From Prevotella sp. UBA6994 (GTDB lineage Bacteria > Bacteroidota > Bacteroidia > Bacteroidales > Bacteroidaceae): a stretch of DNA of 64,000 nt. The notes beneath the pieces were generated by a model that saw only the letters and a list, made by a program, of their open reading frames with translations, was not told the origin of the DNA and did no database searches. The DNA lies in contig DJXW01000028.1 of assembly GCA_002449845.1 (NCBI GenBank), positions 50,407 through 114,406 on the forward strand, in the 5' to 3' direction. Positions 1 through 8,539 of this stretch are shown here, in pieces. The first letter of the stretch is position 1. The number at the start of each line of letters is the position of its first letter. A program made the translations under genes and the position numbers.

Positions 1-1317
1 TACAAGGACTTGAACACCAACGTGACCATCTCTCCATCAAGGAATTTGCCCAAGACTCGTCTGTTCTATACCATCGACGGTACTGAACCCACCACAGAAA
101 GTACGGAATACACGGGAGTCATCAATCTCACCTCTCCTACCACTGTCAAGGCTGTTGCCATTGCAGAAGGTTACTTGTTGAGCGATGTAGCAGAACAAGA
201 AATTGAAATCAAATCGCAGCCCAAGACTCCGCAAATCTCATACGAGGAAAGCGACGGTTACACGACCATCACCATTACCTGCGAGAGTGAAGATGCTGAA
301 ATTTGGTACAATTTCGATGAAACGACCGATACTATCAAGTCATCTAAATACACGGAGCCCATCGTTATCACCATGCCAGCCAACATCACGGTATTCTCAG
401 TGGCTGGTGGCGCAGTGTGGTCAGAAGTTGCACAACAGCGCGTTCTCGTGAAGAATCCAAGAGTGGTGATTGACGTGGCTGGACACTTCCGTGCCGCCAA
501 GTGGGATAACATCTCCAACGGATCTGGTCTCTTCTCATGGGGTAAGAGTGCTGCTTCCATGTACGAAGGAGAAGGTTCTGAGATTATCGTAGATCCAGTG
601 ACGGGTGAGGAAACGATTGGTCATGGCGAAGAAAAGCCATACGAGACCATTGACGAGCCTGGTGACGATCCACAATGGACCATCATGTCGAAAGGACAAT
701 CTGTGATCTGGCAGAGCAACAGCCCATCTACCACCACCATCGGTTCTAACGAGGGCGGTTACTTCCCCGCTACGGCAGAAGATATTGACGAGTTGTTCCC
801 CGTAACCAGCTATGACATTCAGTTCTACAAGATGCAAGCCGACGAGCCAGGAAATGCCGTTATCCAATCTAAATACAAGTACCAAGCTCCTCTCGACGTG
901 GTAACGATTGCCAACATGCAAGGTGGTCCCGTCATCGTACAGGTATCAGCTGACGGTGAAAACTGGACGAATGTGGGTGAAGAGATAGCCGCCACGGGTT
1001 ACACTCGTATGTGGAAGAAATACACCAACAGCTACAACGGCAATGATGAGGTGTATGTTCGCTTGGCACAAATCACAGGCTCTCTCGGCGCAAAGATATT
1101 CGACATTTACGTGGCTAACGCTGGTGAGGAATCACAGAAATTGCTCGAACAACTCAATGAGGAATACGCTTCTGGCATTCAAGACGTGAACGTGGCTAAG
1201 AAGAAGGTTGCCGCAGGTATCTACAACCTCAACGGCATTCGCCAGAACACGCTCCAACGCGGTATATACATCGTTGTTTATGGTGATGGAAGCGTGAAGA
1301 AGATCATGGTCAAGTAA
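1..1317 (+). CDS. Secreted protein with chitobiase C-terminal-like repeats (5' truncated)
   Basis: The reading frame is open from base 1 and enters the window already in progress, so the true start lies upstream; 438 residues are visible. Two successive segments resemble the chitobiase/beta-hexosaminidase C-terminal module: one carries YTIDGTEPT and KAVAIAEG, the next carries IWYNFDETTD. A beta-rich middle part follows. The last residues (YNLNGIRQN, RGIYIVVYGDGSVKKIMVK) match the sorting-type tail of Bacteroidetes secreted proteins, so export through a type IX system is inferred. The catalytic or binding part, if any, is outside the window, so the role is unknown; a carbohydrate-active or adhesive surface protein is a reasonable guess. 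Confidence 0.75.
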   Translation, partial: YKDLNTNVTISPSRNLPKTRLFYTIDGTEPTTESTEYTGVINLTSPTTVKAVAIAEGYLLSDVAEQEIEIKSQPKTPQISYEESDGYTTITITCESEDAEIWYNFDETTDTIKSSKYTEPIVITMPANITVFSVAGGAVWSEVAQQRVLVKNPRVVIDVAGHFRAAKWDNISNGSGLFSWGKSAASMYEGEGSEIIVDPVTGEETIGHGEEKPYETIDEPGDDPQWTIMSKGQSVIWQSNSPSTTTIGSNEGGYFPATAEDIDELFPVTSYDIQFYKMQADEPGNAVIQSKYKYQAPLDVVTIANMQGGPVIVQVSADGENWTNVGEEIAATGYTRMWKKYTNSYNGNDEVYVRLAQITGSLGAKIFDIYVANAGEESQKLLEQLNEEYASGIQDVNVAKKKVAAGIYNLNGIRQNTLQRGIYIVVYGDGSVKKIMVK

Positions 1318-1389
1318 AAAAATCATTTCATGATGGCAAATCTACAAGTTTAGAATAATACATTGTAGATTCCCAATCAGTCACATATC

Positions 1390-1450
1390 AAGAAACCATC
1401 GGTTACTATGCAAGAAACCGATGGTTTCTTATATAGTTACCATCGGTTAC
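1390..1450. repeat. Array A: three ACC-ATC-GGT dyad motifs spaced 22 bp
   Basis: ACCATCGGT at 1395-1403, its inverse ACCGATGGT at 1417-1425 and ACCATCGGT again at 1439-1447 are spaced exactly 22 bp. The first two form a perfect 15-bp stem (1390-1404 with 1416-1430) around an 11-nt loop. The block lies between two convergent genes, so it may act as a bidirectional terminator, but neither side has a T-run and the third copy is not explained by a simple hairpin. Confidence 0.7.
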
Positions 1451-1521
1451 ATGATGAAAAACCAATATCAAATGCCCAATAGCATAAGTCTAAAACCTCA
1501 TGATGATTACGGAAATGCAAG

Positions 1522-2883
1522 TTAAATAATGCCCAATTGGTGGAGGAAAACTGCCAGGATACAAATGGGACAAATAAACCTAACGACAAAAAGCCATACT
1601 TGGAAAAGGGAACCGCGCAAAGTACCCCAATTGGTAAACTCGTCTTTTACGATTTGCTGCGGAACAAACCATCCGACGAAAAGACAAGTGAGGAATGAGC
1701 CCAACGGCAACAAGAACTGTGCCGTGAGATGGTCACAGAAATCGAGGAAAGGCATTCCCATGAGCGAAAGACTATCTACTGCTCCCATTGACAGAGAACA
1801 GAACACGCCAATCACACAACAAACGATTGTCTCTATCCATGCCCCCCTGTTTCTACTGATATGCAACTCTTCATAAAAGAATGCCGTTCCTATCTCGTGC
1901 ATGGAAATAGTGGAAGTGAGAGCTGCTAATGCCAACAGTCCGTAAAAGAGGATGGAAATGACATACCCTACCCCAGCAAAACCCGAGAAAGCCTGTTGGA
2001 ACACGTTGGGCAACGTGATGAAAATGAGCGAAGGTCCACTATCAGGATTGACTCCCACGGAAAAGGCGGATGGGAATATCATCAAACCAGCAAGGATGGC
2101 TATAAACGTATCGATAAGAGCAATATGGAAAGCCGACTTCATGAGATTGGTCTGTCGGCTGAAATATGATGCATAGGTGCAAAGACAAGCAGTACCCAAA
2201 GAAAGTGAGAAGAATGCCTGCCCCATCGCCTCTAAGAGAACATTATGATTGACCTTGCTGAAATCAGGCTTAAACAAGAACTCTACACCTTTCATAGCAT
2301 CGGGCAACAAACATGAAGCCACCACGATGATAAGCATCAACACGAAAAGCGTGGGCATCAGCAAATTTGAGGCTTTTTCAATGCCATTTCTCACACCATG
2401 CACCACTACGTAGTGGGTGATGAGGATAAAGACGATTGTCCATACTACTGGCTTGAAGGGATGTGATGAAAAATCCTTGAAATAATCCATCACGTATTGA
2501 GCATCGCCATTGAGATGTCCGATAATGGAAGCGAATAGATATTGCAAACACCAACCAGCCACCACTGCATAAAAGCCAAGGATAATCATCGATGTAATCA
2601 CGCCCATATATCCCACTATTTGCCAAGGTTTACCACGAGACAGCATCTTATAGGCACGGGCTGCATTGGCAGAAGAATGTCGTCCGATGATAAACTCACT
2701 CATCATACCAGGAATGCCGAGCAGGAATATGAACACGAAATAAATCAGGATAAATGCAGCCCCACCATTCTGACCTGTCATGTATGGGAATCGCCAAATA
2801 TTGCCCAAGCCTACGGCAGAGCCAGCTGTGGCGAGTATCACGCCTATCTTTGTAGCAAAATTGCCTCTCTCTGATTGATTCAT
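1522..2883 (-). CDS. NSS-family sodium-dependent symporter
   Basis: 453 residues with about 11-12 hydrophobic membrane segments. The N-terminal segment has GSAVGLGNIWRFPYMTGQNG, the conserved unwound TM1 sodium/substrate region of the neurotransmitter:sodium symporter family (SLC6/LeuT/MhsT type). A TM6-like segment with SLSLGTACLCTYASYF is also present. Members import amino acids or related small molecules with Na+; the substrate cannot be read from sequence. It lies 120 bp downstream of a close paralogue on the same strand, with near-identical ends (FICPICILAVFLHQLGII here), which indicates a tandem duplication. The two may form one transcription unit driven from the promoter near 4390. Confidence 0.9.
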   Translation of the reverse strand: MNQSERGNFATKIGVILATAGSAVGLGNIWRFPYMTGQNGGAAFILIYFVFIFLLGIPGMMSEFIIGRHSSANAARAYKMLSRGKPWQIVGYMGVITSMIILGFYAVVAGWCLQYLFASIIGHLNGDAQYVMDYFKDFSSHPFKPVVWTIVFILITHYVVVHGVRNGIEKASNLLMPTLFVLMLIIVVASCLLPDAMKGVEFLFKPDFSKVNHNVLLEAMGQAFFSLSLGTACLCTYASYFSRQTNLMKSAFHIALIDTFIAILAGLMIFPSAFSVGVNPDSGPSLIFITLPNVFQQAFSGFAGVGYVISILFYGLLALAALTSTISMHEIGTAFFYEELHISRNRGAWIETIVCCVIGVFCSLSMGAVDSLSLMGMPFLDFCDHLTAQFLLPLGSFLTCLFVGWFVPQQIVKDEFTNWGTLRGSLFQVWLFVVRFICPICILAVFLHQLGII

Positions 2884-2931
2884 TGGATAGATTTTGATGA
2901 TTAATGGTTTTCTAAATAATTATAGGATTTC

Positions 2932-2991
2932 CTAGGGATGCCTAGATTTTCTAGATCTTCTAGATTTTCTAGAATTTCTAGAATTTCCTAG
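2932..2991. repeat. Seven CTAG tetranucleotides at 9-10 bp spacing
   Basis: CTAG occurs at 2932, 2942, 2951, 2960, 2969, 2978 and 2988, inside units like TTTCTAGAT and TTCTAGAAT. Weaker versions flank it (TTTCTAAAT near 2919, ATCCTAAGA near 2996). The block fills most of the 120-bp gap between the two symporter genes. It codes for nothing visible; function unknown. Confidence 0.85.
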
Positions 2992-3003
2992 GATATCCTA
3001 AGA

Positions 3004-4362
3004 TTAAATTACTCCTAATTGATGCAAGAATATCGCTAAGATACCTATCGGGCAAATAAATCTAATCAAAAACAGATAGGCTTGAAAGAATGTGCCTTTA
3101 AGCGTACCCCAATTGGTAAACTCGTCACGTACAATATCTTTGGGCACATACCATCCTAAGAAAAGACAAGTGAGGAAACCACCTATCGGCAGGAATATCT
3201 GACCTGTCACAAAGTCGAAGACATCAAACAGGGACATATTGAAGATATGCAGGCTATCAATCTTTCCCAAAGACAATGAACAGAATGCACCTAAAATAAA
3301 CGTGGTCACCGTAACAATGGTTGCTCCCTTCTTGCGAGTGATATGCAACTCCTCGAAGAAAAACGCCGTACTCACTTCATGAAGCGACATGAGAGACGTG
3401 AGGGCTGCCAACGACAACAAGAGATAGAACAACAAGGATATAATCCATCCGATAACCGGAAGTCCTGCAAAAGCCTGATTAAAGACATTAGGCAACGTAA
3501 TGAATATCAACGACGGTCCACTGTCTGGATTGACACCTACGGAAAATGCTGCTGGGAAAATCATCAAACCAGCCAAGATAGCCACAATAGAATCGACCAA
3601 CGAAACCTGAACGGCTGATTTCAACAAGTTGGTCTGACGACTGAAATAGGAGGCGTAAGTGCAAATACATCCCATTGCAATGCTCAAGGAATAAAACGAC
3701 TGTCCCAAAGCACCGAGGAACACACCACCATCCACCACGTCGAAATGGGGATTGAAAAGGAATGATATACCTTTCTCAGCATCTGGCAACATACATGAAG
3801 CCACAACGATAACCAACAAAAGGACAAACAAGGCTGGCATCAACAACTTAGACGCCTTTTCTATACCACCCCTCACTCCGTGAATAATCACGAAATGGGC
3901 TATCAACAAGAACAACAACGTCCAAAAGACTGGACGAATGGGATCCTGGGAGAAATTCTGGAAATAAGAGGTCACGTAAGAAGGAGCGCCTTTCAGTTCT
4001 CCCATGATGGAAGAGAAGACGTACTGCAAGCACCATCCTGACACCACGGCATAGTAACCCGTAATCAGGAATCCCGTCAGCACTCCCATGAATCCTACGA
4101 ATTTCCAAGGCGTTCCATTGGAAAGTTTGGAGTAAGCTCGTGCCGTATTGGATGCTCCATGTCTGCCGATGATAAATTCACTCACCATACACGGAATGCC
4201 CAAAACCAATACACATATTATATATATAAGAATAAATGCTGCTCCACCATTTTGACCTGTCATATATGGAAAGCGCCACACGTTTCCCAATCCAACAGCT
4301 GAGCCTGCCGTGGCAAGAATCACACCCAATTTACTTCCAAAATTCGCTCTTTCTTCTGACAT
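3004..4362 (-). CDS. NSS-family sodium-dependent symporter (paralogue)
   Basis: 452 residues from the chosen ATG at 4362. An upstream in-frame ATG at 4392 would add ten residues (MHCFLAIFLN) but lies upstream of the expected start point of the -7 box at 4390-4397, and the paralogue begins at the equivalent of MSEERANFGSK. It carries GSAVGLGNVWRFPYMTGQNG in TM1 and a matching TM6 region, so it is a Na+-coupled importer in the inner membrane. It is strongly similar along its whole length to the neighbouring 1522-2883 gene. Substrate unknown; two copies may differ in substrate or expression. Confidence 0.9.
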   Translation of the reverse strand: MSEERANFGSKLGVILATAGSAVGLGNVWRFPYMTGQNGGAAFILIYIICVLVLGIPCMVSEFIIGRHGASNTARAYSKLSNGTPWKFVGFMGVLTGFLITGYYAVVSGWCLQYVFSSIMGELKGAPSYVTSYFQNFSQDPIRPVFWTLLFLLIAHFVIIHGVRGGIEKASKLLMPALFVLLLVIVVASCMLPDAEKGISFLFNPHFDVVDGGVFLGALGQSFYSLSIAMGCICTYASYFSRQTNLLKSAVQVSLVDSIVAILAGLMIFPAAFSVGVNPDSGPSLIFITLPNVFNQAFAGLPVIGWIISLLFYLLLSLAALTSLMSLHEVSTAFFFEELHITRKKGATIVTVTTFILGAFCSLSLGKIDSLHIFNMSLFDVFDFVTGQIFLPIGGFLTCLFLGWYVPKDIVRDEFTNWGTLKGTFFQAYLFLIRFICPIGILAIFLHQLGVI

Positions 4363-4389
4363 ATTTAAAAATATCGCTAAAAAACAATG

Positions 4390-4397
4390 CAAAATTA
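4390..4397 (-). promoter_or_regulatory. -7 box for the symporter gene
   Basis: Reads TAATTTTG on the - strand, a match to the Bacteroidetes TAnnTTTG consensus, 28 bp before the chosen ATG at 4362. It lies next to the divergent box at 4410-4417. Confidence 0.55.
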
Positions 4398-4409
4398 TAA
4401 AATAATTCT

Positions 4410-4417
4410 TACTTTTG
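4410..4417 (+). promoter_or_regulatory. -7 box for the VanZ-like gene
   Basis: TACTTTTG fits TAnnTTTG and sits 20 bp before the ATG at 4438. The earlier in-frame ATG at 4387 would be upstream of this promoter, which supports the 4438 start. Confidence 0.6.
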
Positions 4418-4437
4418 CATCAAAATTGAAAGTAAAC

Positions 4438-4845
4438 ATGAATTATTTGCGTCATTTAACGACAAAATACCCAACAACAACCATTCTAATCATCATTATT
4501 TGGATACTTTGTTTCATCCCTGCATTTCCCGAAACTGTTCTTGACGATATAAGCCTCATTGACAAATGGACTCACGTTGTCATGTATGCAGGAACATTTG
4601 GCATTTTATGGATAGAATACATACGAAAAAACGACACCATCAACCGCAAGAAATTGTTGTGGTTGGGTATCGTTGCGCCCATTCTCATGGGTGGATTGAT
4701 AGAGATATTGCAAGCCAACTGCACGGGAGGCAGGAGAAGTGGCGAATGGCTCGACTTCATCGCAGACTCCCTGGGAGTGTTAGTGGCTGCTATCTTCGGT
4801 ATTCTTCTGGTATGGTCTCGCGCCAAAGGGAGAAAGGATTCCTGA
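4438..4845 (+). CDS. VanZ-like membrane protein
   Basis: 135 residues starting MNYLRHLTTK, with about four hydrophobic segments and the pattern typical of the VanZ family: DKWTHVVMYAGTFGILW, then GGLIEILQ, then GEWLDFIADSLGVLVA. In enterococci VanZ gives low-level teicoplanin resistance; in Bacteroidetes these short homologues are common and their role is not established, so no resistance should be assumed. Its 3' end overlaps the convergent CYTH gene by 56 bp. The start was set by the promoter at 4410 rather than by the longest frame. Confidence 0.8.
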   Translation: MNYLRHLTTKYPTTTILIIIIWILCFIPAFPETVLDDISLIDKWTHVVMYAGTFGILWIEYIRKNDTINRKKLLWLGIVAPILMGGLIEILQANCTGGRRSGEWLDFIADSLGVLVAAIFGILLVWSRAKGRKDS

Positions 4846-5293
4846 GCATCTGCTTGTTGTAGAAACGATGGTCGCCTGTCACCTCGATACCGATGAAATC
4901 AGGCTTTTCAAAACTCTCATCCTCGCTTCCCAACTCTACCTCTGCCAAGACCAATCCTTCATTATCACCATAAAATTCATCTACTTCAAAGGTGTGGTCG
5001 CCACATTTCACCAAGTAACGACACTTATCTATCACACCACCCTTACAGAGATACATGAGGTTTTCAGCCTCGTTCATGGTAATCTCTTTCTCAAACTCAT
5101 ATCGCGTGAGGAAGCCAACAAAAGGTTTTCCCTTGATGGTAAGATAAGCCTTGTCATCACGGATGCGAATACGTACGGTGGCATTGTCGCAAGGGATATA
5201 TCCTTGTTTGATATGGCTACTTGAAAAGGCGGCGCGTTTAAACGCGTCGCCTTTCTTCACGAGAAATTTTCTTTCAATCTCCAGTCCGCTCAT
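4790..5293 (-). CDS. CYTH domain protein
   Basis: 167 residues from the ATG at 5293. It begins with GLEIERKFLV, the EIERKFL signature of the CYTH (CyaB-thiamine triphosphatase) superfamily, followed by the alternating charged motifs expected of the tunnel fold: RIRIRDDKAYLTIKG, RYEFEKEI, CRYLVKCGDHTFEVDEF and GLVLAEVEL. Bacterial CYTH proteins hydrolyse inorganic triphosphate or similar triphosphorylated compounds with metal ions, so triphosphatase activity is the likely one; adenylate cyclase is less likely for a short single-domain member. Its ATG overlaps the stop of the upstream small gene by 4 bp, suggesting translational coupling. The stop codon lies inside the convergent VanZ-like gene. 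Confidence 0.85.
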   Translation of the reverse strand: MSGLEIERKFLVKKGDAFKRAAFSSSHIKQGYIPCDNATVRIRIRDDKAYLTIKGKPFVGFLTRYEFEKEITMNEAENLMYLCKGGVIDKCRYLVKCGDHTFEVDEFYGDNEGLVLAEVELGSEDESFEKPDFIGIEVTGDHRFYNKQMLRNPFSLWRETIPEEYRR

Positions 5294-5433
5294 GATGCAA
5301 GAATAGTAGTGTAAATCATGAAGATGATTGCCAAGACAATCAACACTCCAAAAATCCAATTAACGACTTTCCTGCCTTTCTTTTCTTGTTCTATGGCACG
5401 ACGCTCGCGATTGACTTTACTTTTCTGACTCAT
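5290..5433 (-). CDS. Small single-pass membrane protein, 47 residues
   Basis: ATG at 5433 to TGA at 5290. The N-terminal half is strongly charged (MSQKSKVNRERRAIEQEKKG), then one hydrophobic span (NWIFGVLIVLAIIFMIYTT) and a short tail. Its stop overlaps the CYTH start by 4 bp, a normal sign of a coupled operon pair, and the gap after prfB is only 42 bp. I do not recognise a family. The positive-inside rule puts the charged N-terminus in the cytoplasm. Confidence 0.65.
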   Translation of the reverse strand: MSQKSKVNRERRAIEQEKKGRKVVNWIFGVLIVLAIIFMIYTTILAS

Positions 5434-5475
5434 AGTTTTTATATTATTAAGTTGTTGTTTTTATAACAATGAACA

Positions 5476-6597
5476 TTATTCGTCATCTGTTACTGGAAAT
5501 TCCATGAGATATGCCTTGATAAACTCGTCGATTTTACCATCCATCACCCCATCCACGTCAGTGGTCTGGTAATTGGTACGATGGTCTTTTACCCTTCGGT
5601 CATCAAAGACATAGCTACGTATCTGACTACCCCACTCTATCTTTTTCTTTCCAGCCTCTATCTTTGCCTGCTCTTCCAAACGTTTCTTCATGGCACGGTC
5701 GTAGAGTTGGGATTTCAAGAGCAACATCGCCTTTTCCTTGTTCTTAGGTTGGTCACGTGTTTCGGTATTCTCAATGAGGATTTCCTCTTCTTCACCCGTA
5801 TCAGGGTCAGTGTACCAATAACGCAAGCGAACACCCGACTCCACCTTATTCACATTCTGTCCACCAGCACCACTGGAGCGGAATGTGTCCCATGACAACT
5901 TAGCGGGATCTACGTACACCTCAATGGTGTCATCTACCAAAGGAGACACGAAAACCGATGCAAAGGAGGTCATGCGCTTGCCTTGCGCATTGAATGGACT
6001 CACACGCACCAACCGATGCACGCCATTCTCACTTTTCAGATATCCGTATGCGTATTCACCACCTTCTATTTCCATGGTCACACTCTTGATGCCAGCCTCA
6101 TCACCTTCCTGGAGGTTAGAAATAGTCACTTTATGTCCATGAGCCTCTGCCCATCTCATATACATACGCATCAGCATCTGCGCCCAATCTTGGCTCTCCG
6201 TTCCACCAGCACCCGAATTGATTTTCAACACGCAATCCATAGGGTCTTCCTTTTGGCGTAACATATTCTTAAGTTCCAAGTCTTCGATGGCCTCAATAGC
6301 TTTTGCATAATCAGCATCCACCTCTTCCTCGGTGACCATGTCATCATGATAGAAGTCGAAAGCCAATTGCAACTCATCAGCCAATTGTCTGACATTCTGG
6401 TATCCCTTAATCCATTTCTCAATACCCTTTACCTTTTTCATCTGCTCTTGGGCACGTTTCACGTCTTCCCAAAAGTCGGGAGCCTGGGTACGAAGTTGCT
6501 CCTCTTCAAATTCCACTTGTTTCTGGTCGATATTCAAGTATCGATGGAGTGCATCGGCACGGTCCATCACGTCTTTCAATTGATCGGCTGTTATCAT
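5476..6597 (-). CDS. prfB: Peptide chain release factor 2
   Basis: 373 residues, normal for RF2. It has the stop-codon reading tripeptide SPF at residues 200-202 (UGA/UAA specific) and the peptidyl-tRNA hydrolysis motif GGQ at 245-247 inside SSGAGGQNVNKVES. RF2 enters the ribosome at UAA/UGA and releases the finished protein. The region around residue 21 (HRYLNID), where many prfB genes carry an in-frame TGA with a programmed +1 frameshift, is read straight through here as TAC TTG AAT ATC, so the autoregulatory frameshift is absent. The ATG overlaps the stop of the upstream acyl-CoA ligase by 4 bp, so the two are probably co-translated. Confidence 0.97.
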   Translation of the reverse strand: MITADQLKDVMDRADALHRYLNIDQKQVEFEEEQLRTQAPDFWEDVKRAQEQMKKVKGIEKWIKGYQNVRQLADELQLAFDFYHDDMVTEEEVDADYAKAIEAIEDLELKNMLRQKEDPMDCVLKINSGAGGTESQDWAQMLMRMYMRWAEAHGHKVTISNLQEGDEAGIKSVTMEIEGGEYAYGYLKSENGVHRLVRVSPFNAQGKRMTSFASVFVSPLVDDTIEVYVDPAKLSWDTFRSSGAGGQNVNKVESGVRLRYWYTDPDTGEEEEILIENTETRDQPKNKEKAMLLLKSQLYDRAMKKRLEEQAKIEAGKKKIEWGSQIRSYVFDDRRVKDHRTNYQTTDVDGVMDGKIDEFIKAYLMEFPVTDDE

Positions 6598-8402
6598 TCT
6601 TCGTACATCTTATCAATAATATCCTTATAGTTTTTGCTGATGACGGTGCGTTTGAGCTTCAGCGTATTGGTGAGTTCTCCATTCTCCATAGAGAAGTGGT
6701 GAGCCAACAATGTGATGCGCTTGATTTGCTCGTACTTAGCCAATGGTTGCTGCAAGGTTTCCACACGTTCCATCATCATCTTTTGAACCTGCTCATTCTC
6801 ACATAGATCTTCCCTACTATTGAAAGAAAGCCCATGCTCTTTTGCCCATGCCTCAACCAAACGGAATTCTGGTACAACAAGAGCAGAAACGAACTTGCGT
6901 TGGTCGGCAATCACTGCCACTTGGTCTATATATTTATCCACAAGCAACATTCCCTCCACCATCTGGGGAGCGATATACTTGCCATTGGATGTCTTGTAAA
7001 GATCCTTTATACGCTCTGTCAAGAACAACTCTCCATCTCGCATATATCCAGCATCACCCGTATGGAAGAAGCCATCCTCGTCGAATGCTTCCGCATTGAC
7101 ATCGTCTCTCTTATAATAACCAGGAGTGATAGTAGGGCCTTTCAACAAGATCTCGTTGTTATCTCCGATTTTCACCTGAATATCACCAAGCGGTCTGCCA
7201 ACAGATCCCACCGTATAGGTCTTGCCCTTTTGGTCACACGATACGGTAGCCAAGCTCTCGGTCAGTCCATATCCAACTACCATGTTCACGCCAATGGAAT
7301 GAACGAACTCCTCTACCTCTGGCGACACGTAAGCACCTGCCGTTGGGAAAATATTGGGATGCTCAAGACCTATTTGCTGGCGAACCAGACTCAATATCGT
7401 ATTGTTTACCAACCTATATTTCAGAGTCAAGCCAACAGGTGGTCGTTTGCCTTTACTGAGATAATCGATGTTGTATTTCTTTCCGATTGCAAGAGCTTCT
7501 CTGAAAATCTTTTGCTTGGCAGGACTTGACTCGTCAATCTTCTCTTTTACTCCCACATACACTTTCTCCCAGAAACGTGGTACGGAAGACATACACGTGG
7601 GATGCGTCTCACGCATAGACTGTTGGATTTCAAGAGGATAGGTATTGATTATCAATTGCGCTCCTTGGGTAATACACAGATACGTCCATCCACGCTCAAA
7701 GATATGGGCAAACGGGAGGAAATTTATCACACGGTCTTTTTCTCCAACAGGGACGGGACCATTGTGATTGCGCATGGCAGCAAAATACTGGCCATAGGTC
7801 AAGATAACACCCTTGGAATTACCAGTTGTTCCACTGGTATAAATAATGTTACAAATGTCTTCAAACTTTGCCTCTTTCCACAAGGACTCCAATTGTGTTT
7901 GTCTCGGAAGATTCTCTCCCAATGCCACAAAATCCTCAAAGTAAAGTGCATTAGGATCGTGGGTTGATATACGCACGCTTCGGTCGAAGATAATGATACG
8001 CTCCAATGTAGGACAAAGGGCAAATATGCGGTGAGCCTTGTCGTATTGATCTTGCTCACCCACAAAGAGGAAACGCACATTAGCATCTTTTACCACATAC
8101 TGAATTTGCTGCTCACTTGACGTGGCATAAATGGGAATCGTCACAGCACGAATACCATAAGCACCAAAATCGGTATAGAGATACTGAATGCAATTCTGCG
8201 AGAACACAGCAACGTTTTCCTGTGGACGTATGCCAAGATTTAACATGGCATTACTCACTTGTTTTACTCGCAAGGAGAACTGATTCCAAGAGACAGTCTT
8301 CCATTCTAAACTGCCAAACATCCGAAACGTGAGAGCCGGACGACTTCCATATTTCTTTGCTTGCTCATGAACGAGAATCGATAAATGTTGATTATTCTGC
8401 AT
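6594..8402 (-). CDS. Long-chain fatty acid-CoA ligase (AMP-binding)
   Basis: 602 residues, the usual size of FadD15/ACSL-like synthetases. The P-loop-like AMP-binding motif IIYTSGTTGNSKG lies at about residues 186-198, followed by FLPFAHIFERG, GYGLTES and the adenylate-forming signature HTGDAGYM with a downstream TERIKDLYKTSNGKYIAP hinge. It activates fatty acids with ATP and CoA for lipid synthesis or degradation. It is first in a unit followed by prfB with a 4-bp overlap. A promoter at 8425-8455 precedes it. Confidence 0.92.
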   Translation of the reverse strand: MQNNQHLSILVHEQAKKYGSRPALTFRMFGSLEWKTVSWNQFSLRVKQVSNAMLNLGIRPQENVAVFSQNCIQYLYTDFGAYGIRAVTIPIYATSSEQQIQYVVKDANVRFLFVGEQDQYDKAHRIFALCPTLERIIIFDRSVRISTHDPNALYFEDFVALGENLPRQTQLESLWKEAKFEDICNIIYTSGTTGNSKGVILTYGQYFAAMRNHNGPVPVGEKDRVINFLPFAHIFERGWTYLCITQGAQLIINTYPLEIQQSMRETHPTCMSSVPRFWEKVYVGVKEKIDESSPAKQKIFREALAIGKKYNIDYLSKGKRPPVGLTLKYRLVNNTILSLVRQQIGLEHPNIFPTAGAYVSPEVEEFVHSIGVNMVVGYGLTESLATVSCDQKGKTYTVGSVGRPLGDIQVKIGDNNEILLKGPTITPGYYKRDDVNAEAFDEDGFFHTGDAGYMRDGELFLTERIKDLYKTSNGKYIAPQMVEGMLLVDKYIDQVAVIADQRKFVSALVVPEFRLVEAWAKEHGLSFNSREDLCENEQVQKMMMERVETLQQPLAKYEQIKRITLLAHHFSMENGELTNTLKLKRTVISKNYKDIIDKMYEE

Positions 8403-8424
8403 AAGCGTACATTATTAATTTATG

Positions 8425-8455
8425 CAAAGATAGTGTAAATCGGGCAAAGCACAAA
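8425..8455 (-). promoter_or_regulatory. Promoter of the acyl-CoA ligase gene
   Basis: On the - strand: -7 box TATCTTTG (8425-8432) and -33 box TTTG (8452-8455), 19 bp apart. Both fit the Bacteroidetes consensus. It is back-to-back with the promoter at 8484-8515. Confidence 0.7.
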
Positions 8456-8483
8456 GCAAAATCCAAAATTATTTCACAAATTA

Positions 8484-8515
8484 TTGCTTTCAATAGTGGA
8501 AAAGTTGTATCTTTG
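8484..8515 (+). promoter_or_regulatory. Promoter of the M20 hydrolase gene
   Basis: -33 TTG at 8484-8486 and -7 TATCTTTG at 8508-8515 with 21 bp between. The ATG follows at 8540. Confidence 0.7.
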
Positions 8516-8539
8516 TGGAAATAAAACTCATAATTAGTT

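Noticed and set aside
1390..1430. Array A as an ordinary intrinsic terminator only
   Set aside because: Strong stem but no T-run on either strand and a third regularly spaced copy remains unexplained; listed as a repeat instead.
2932..2991. CTAG block as a CRISPR array
   Set aside because: Units are about 9 bp with no spacers and no cas genes nearby.
4438..4845. VanZ-like gene as a glycopeptide resistance gene
   Set aside because: No van genes nearby; short VanZ-like proteins are widespread without resistance.
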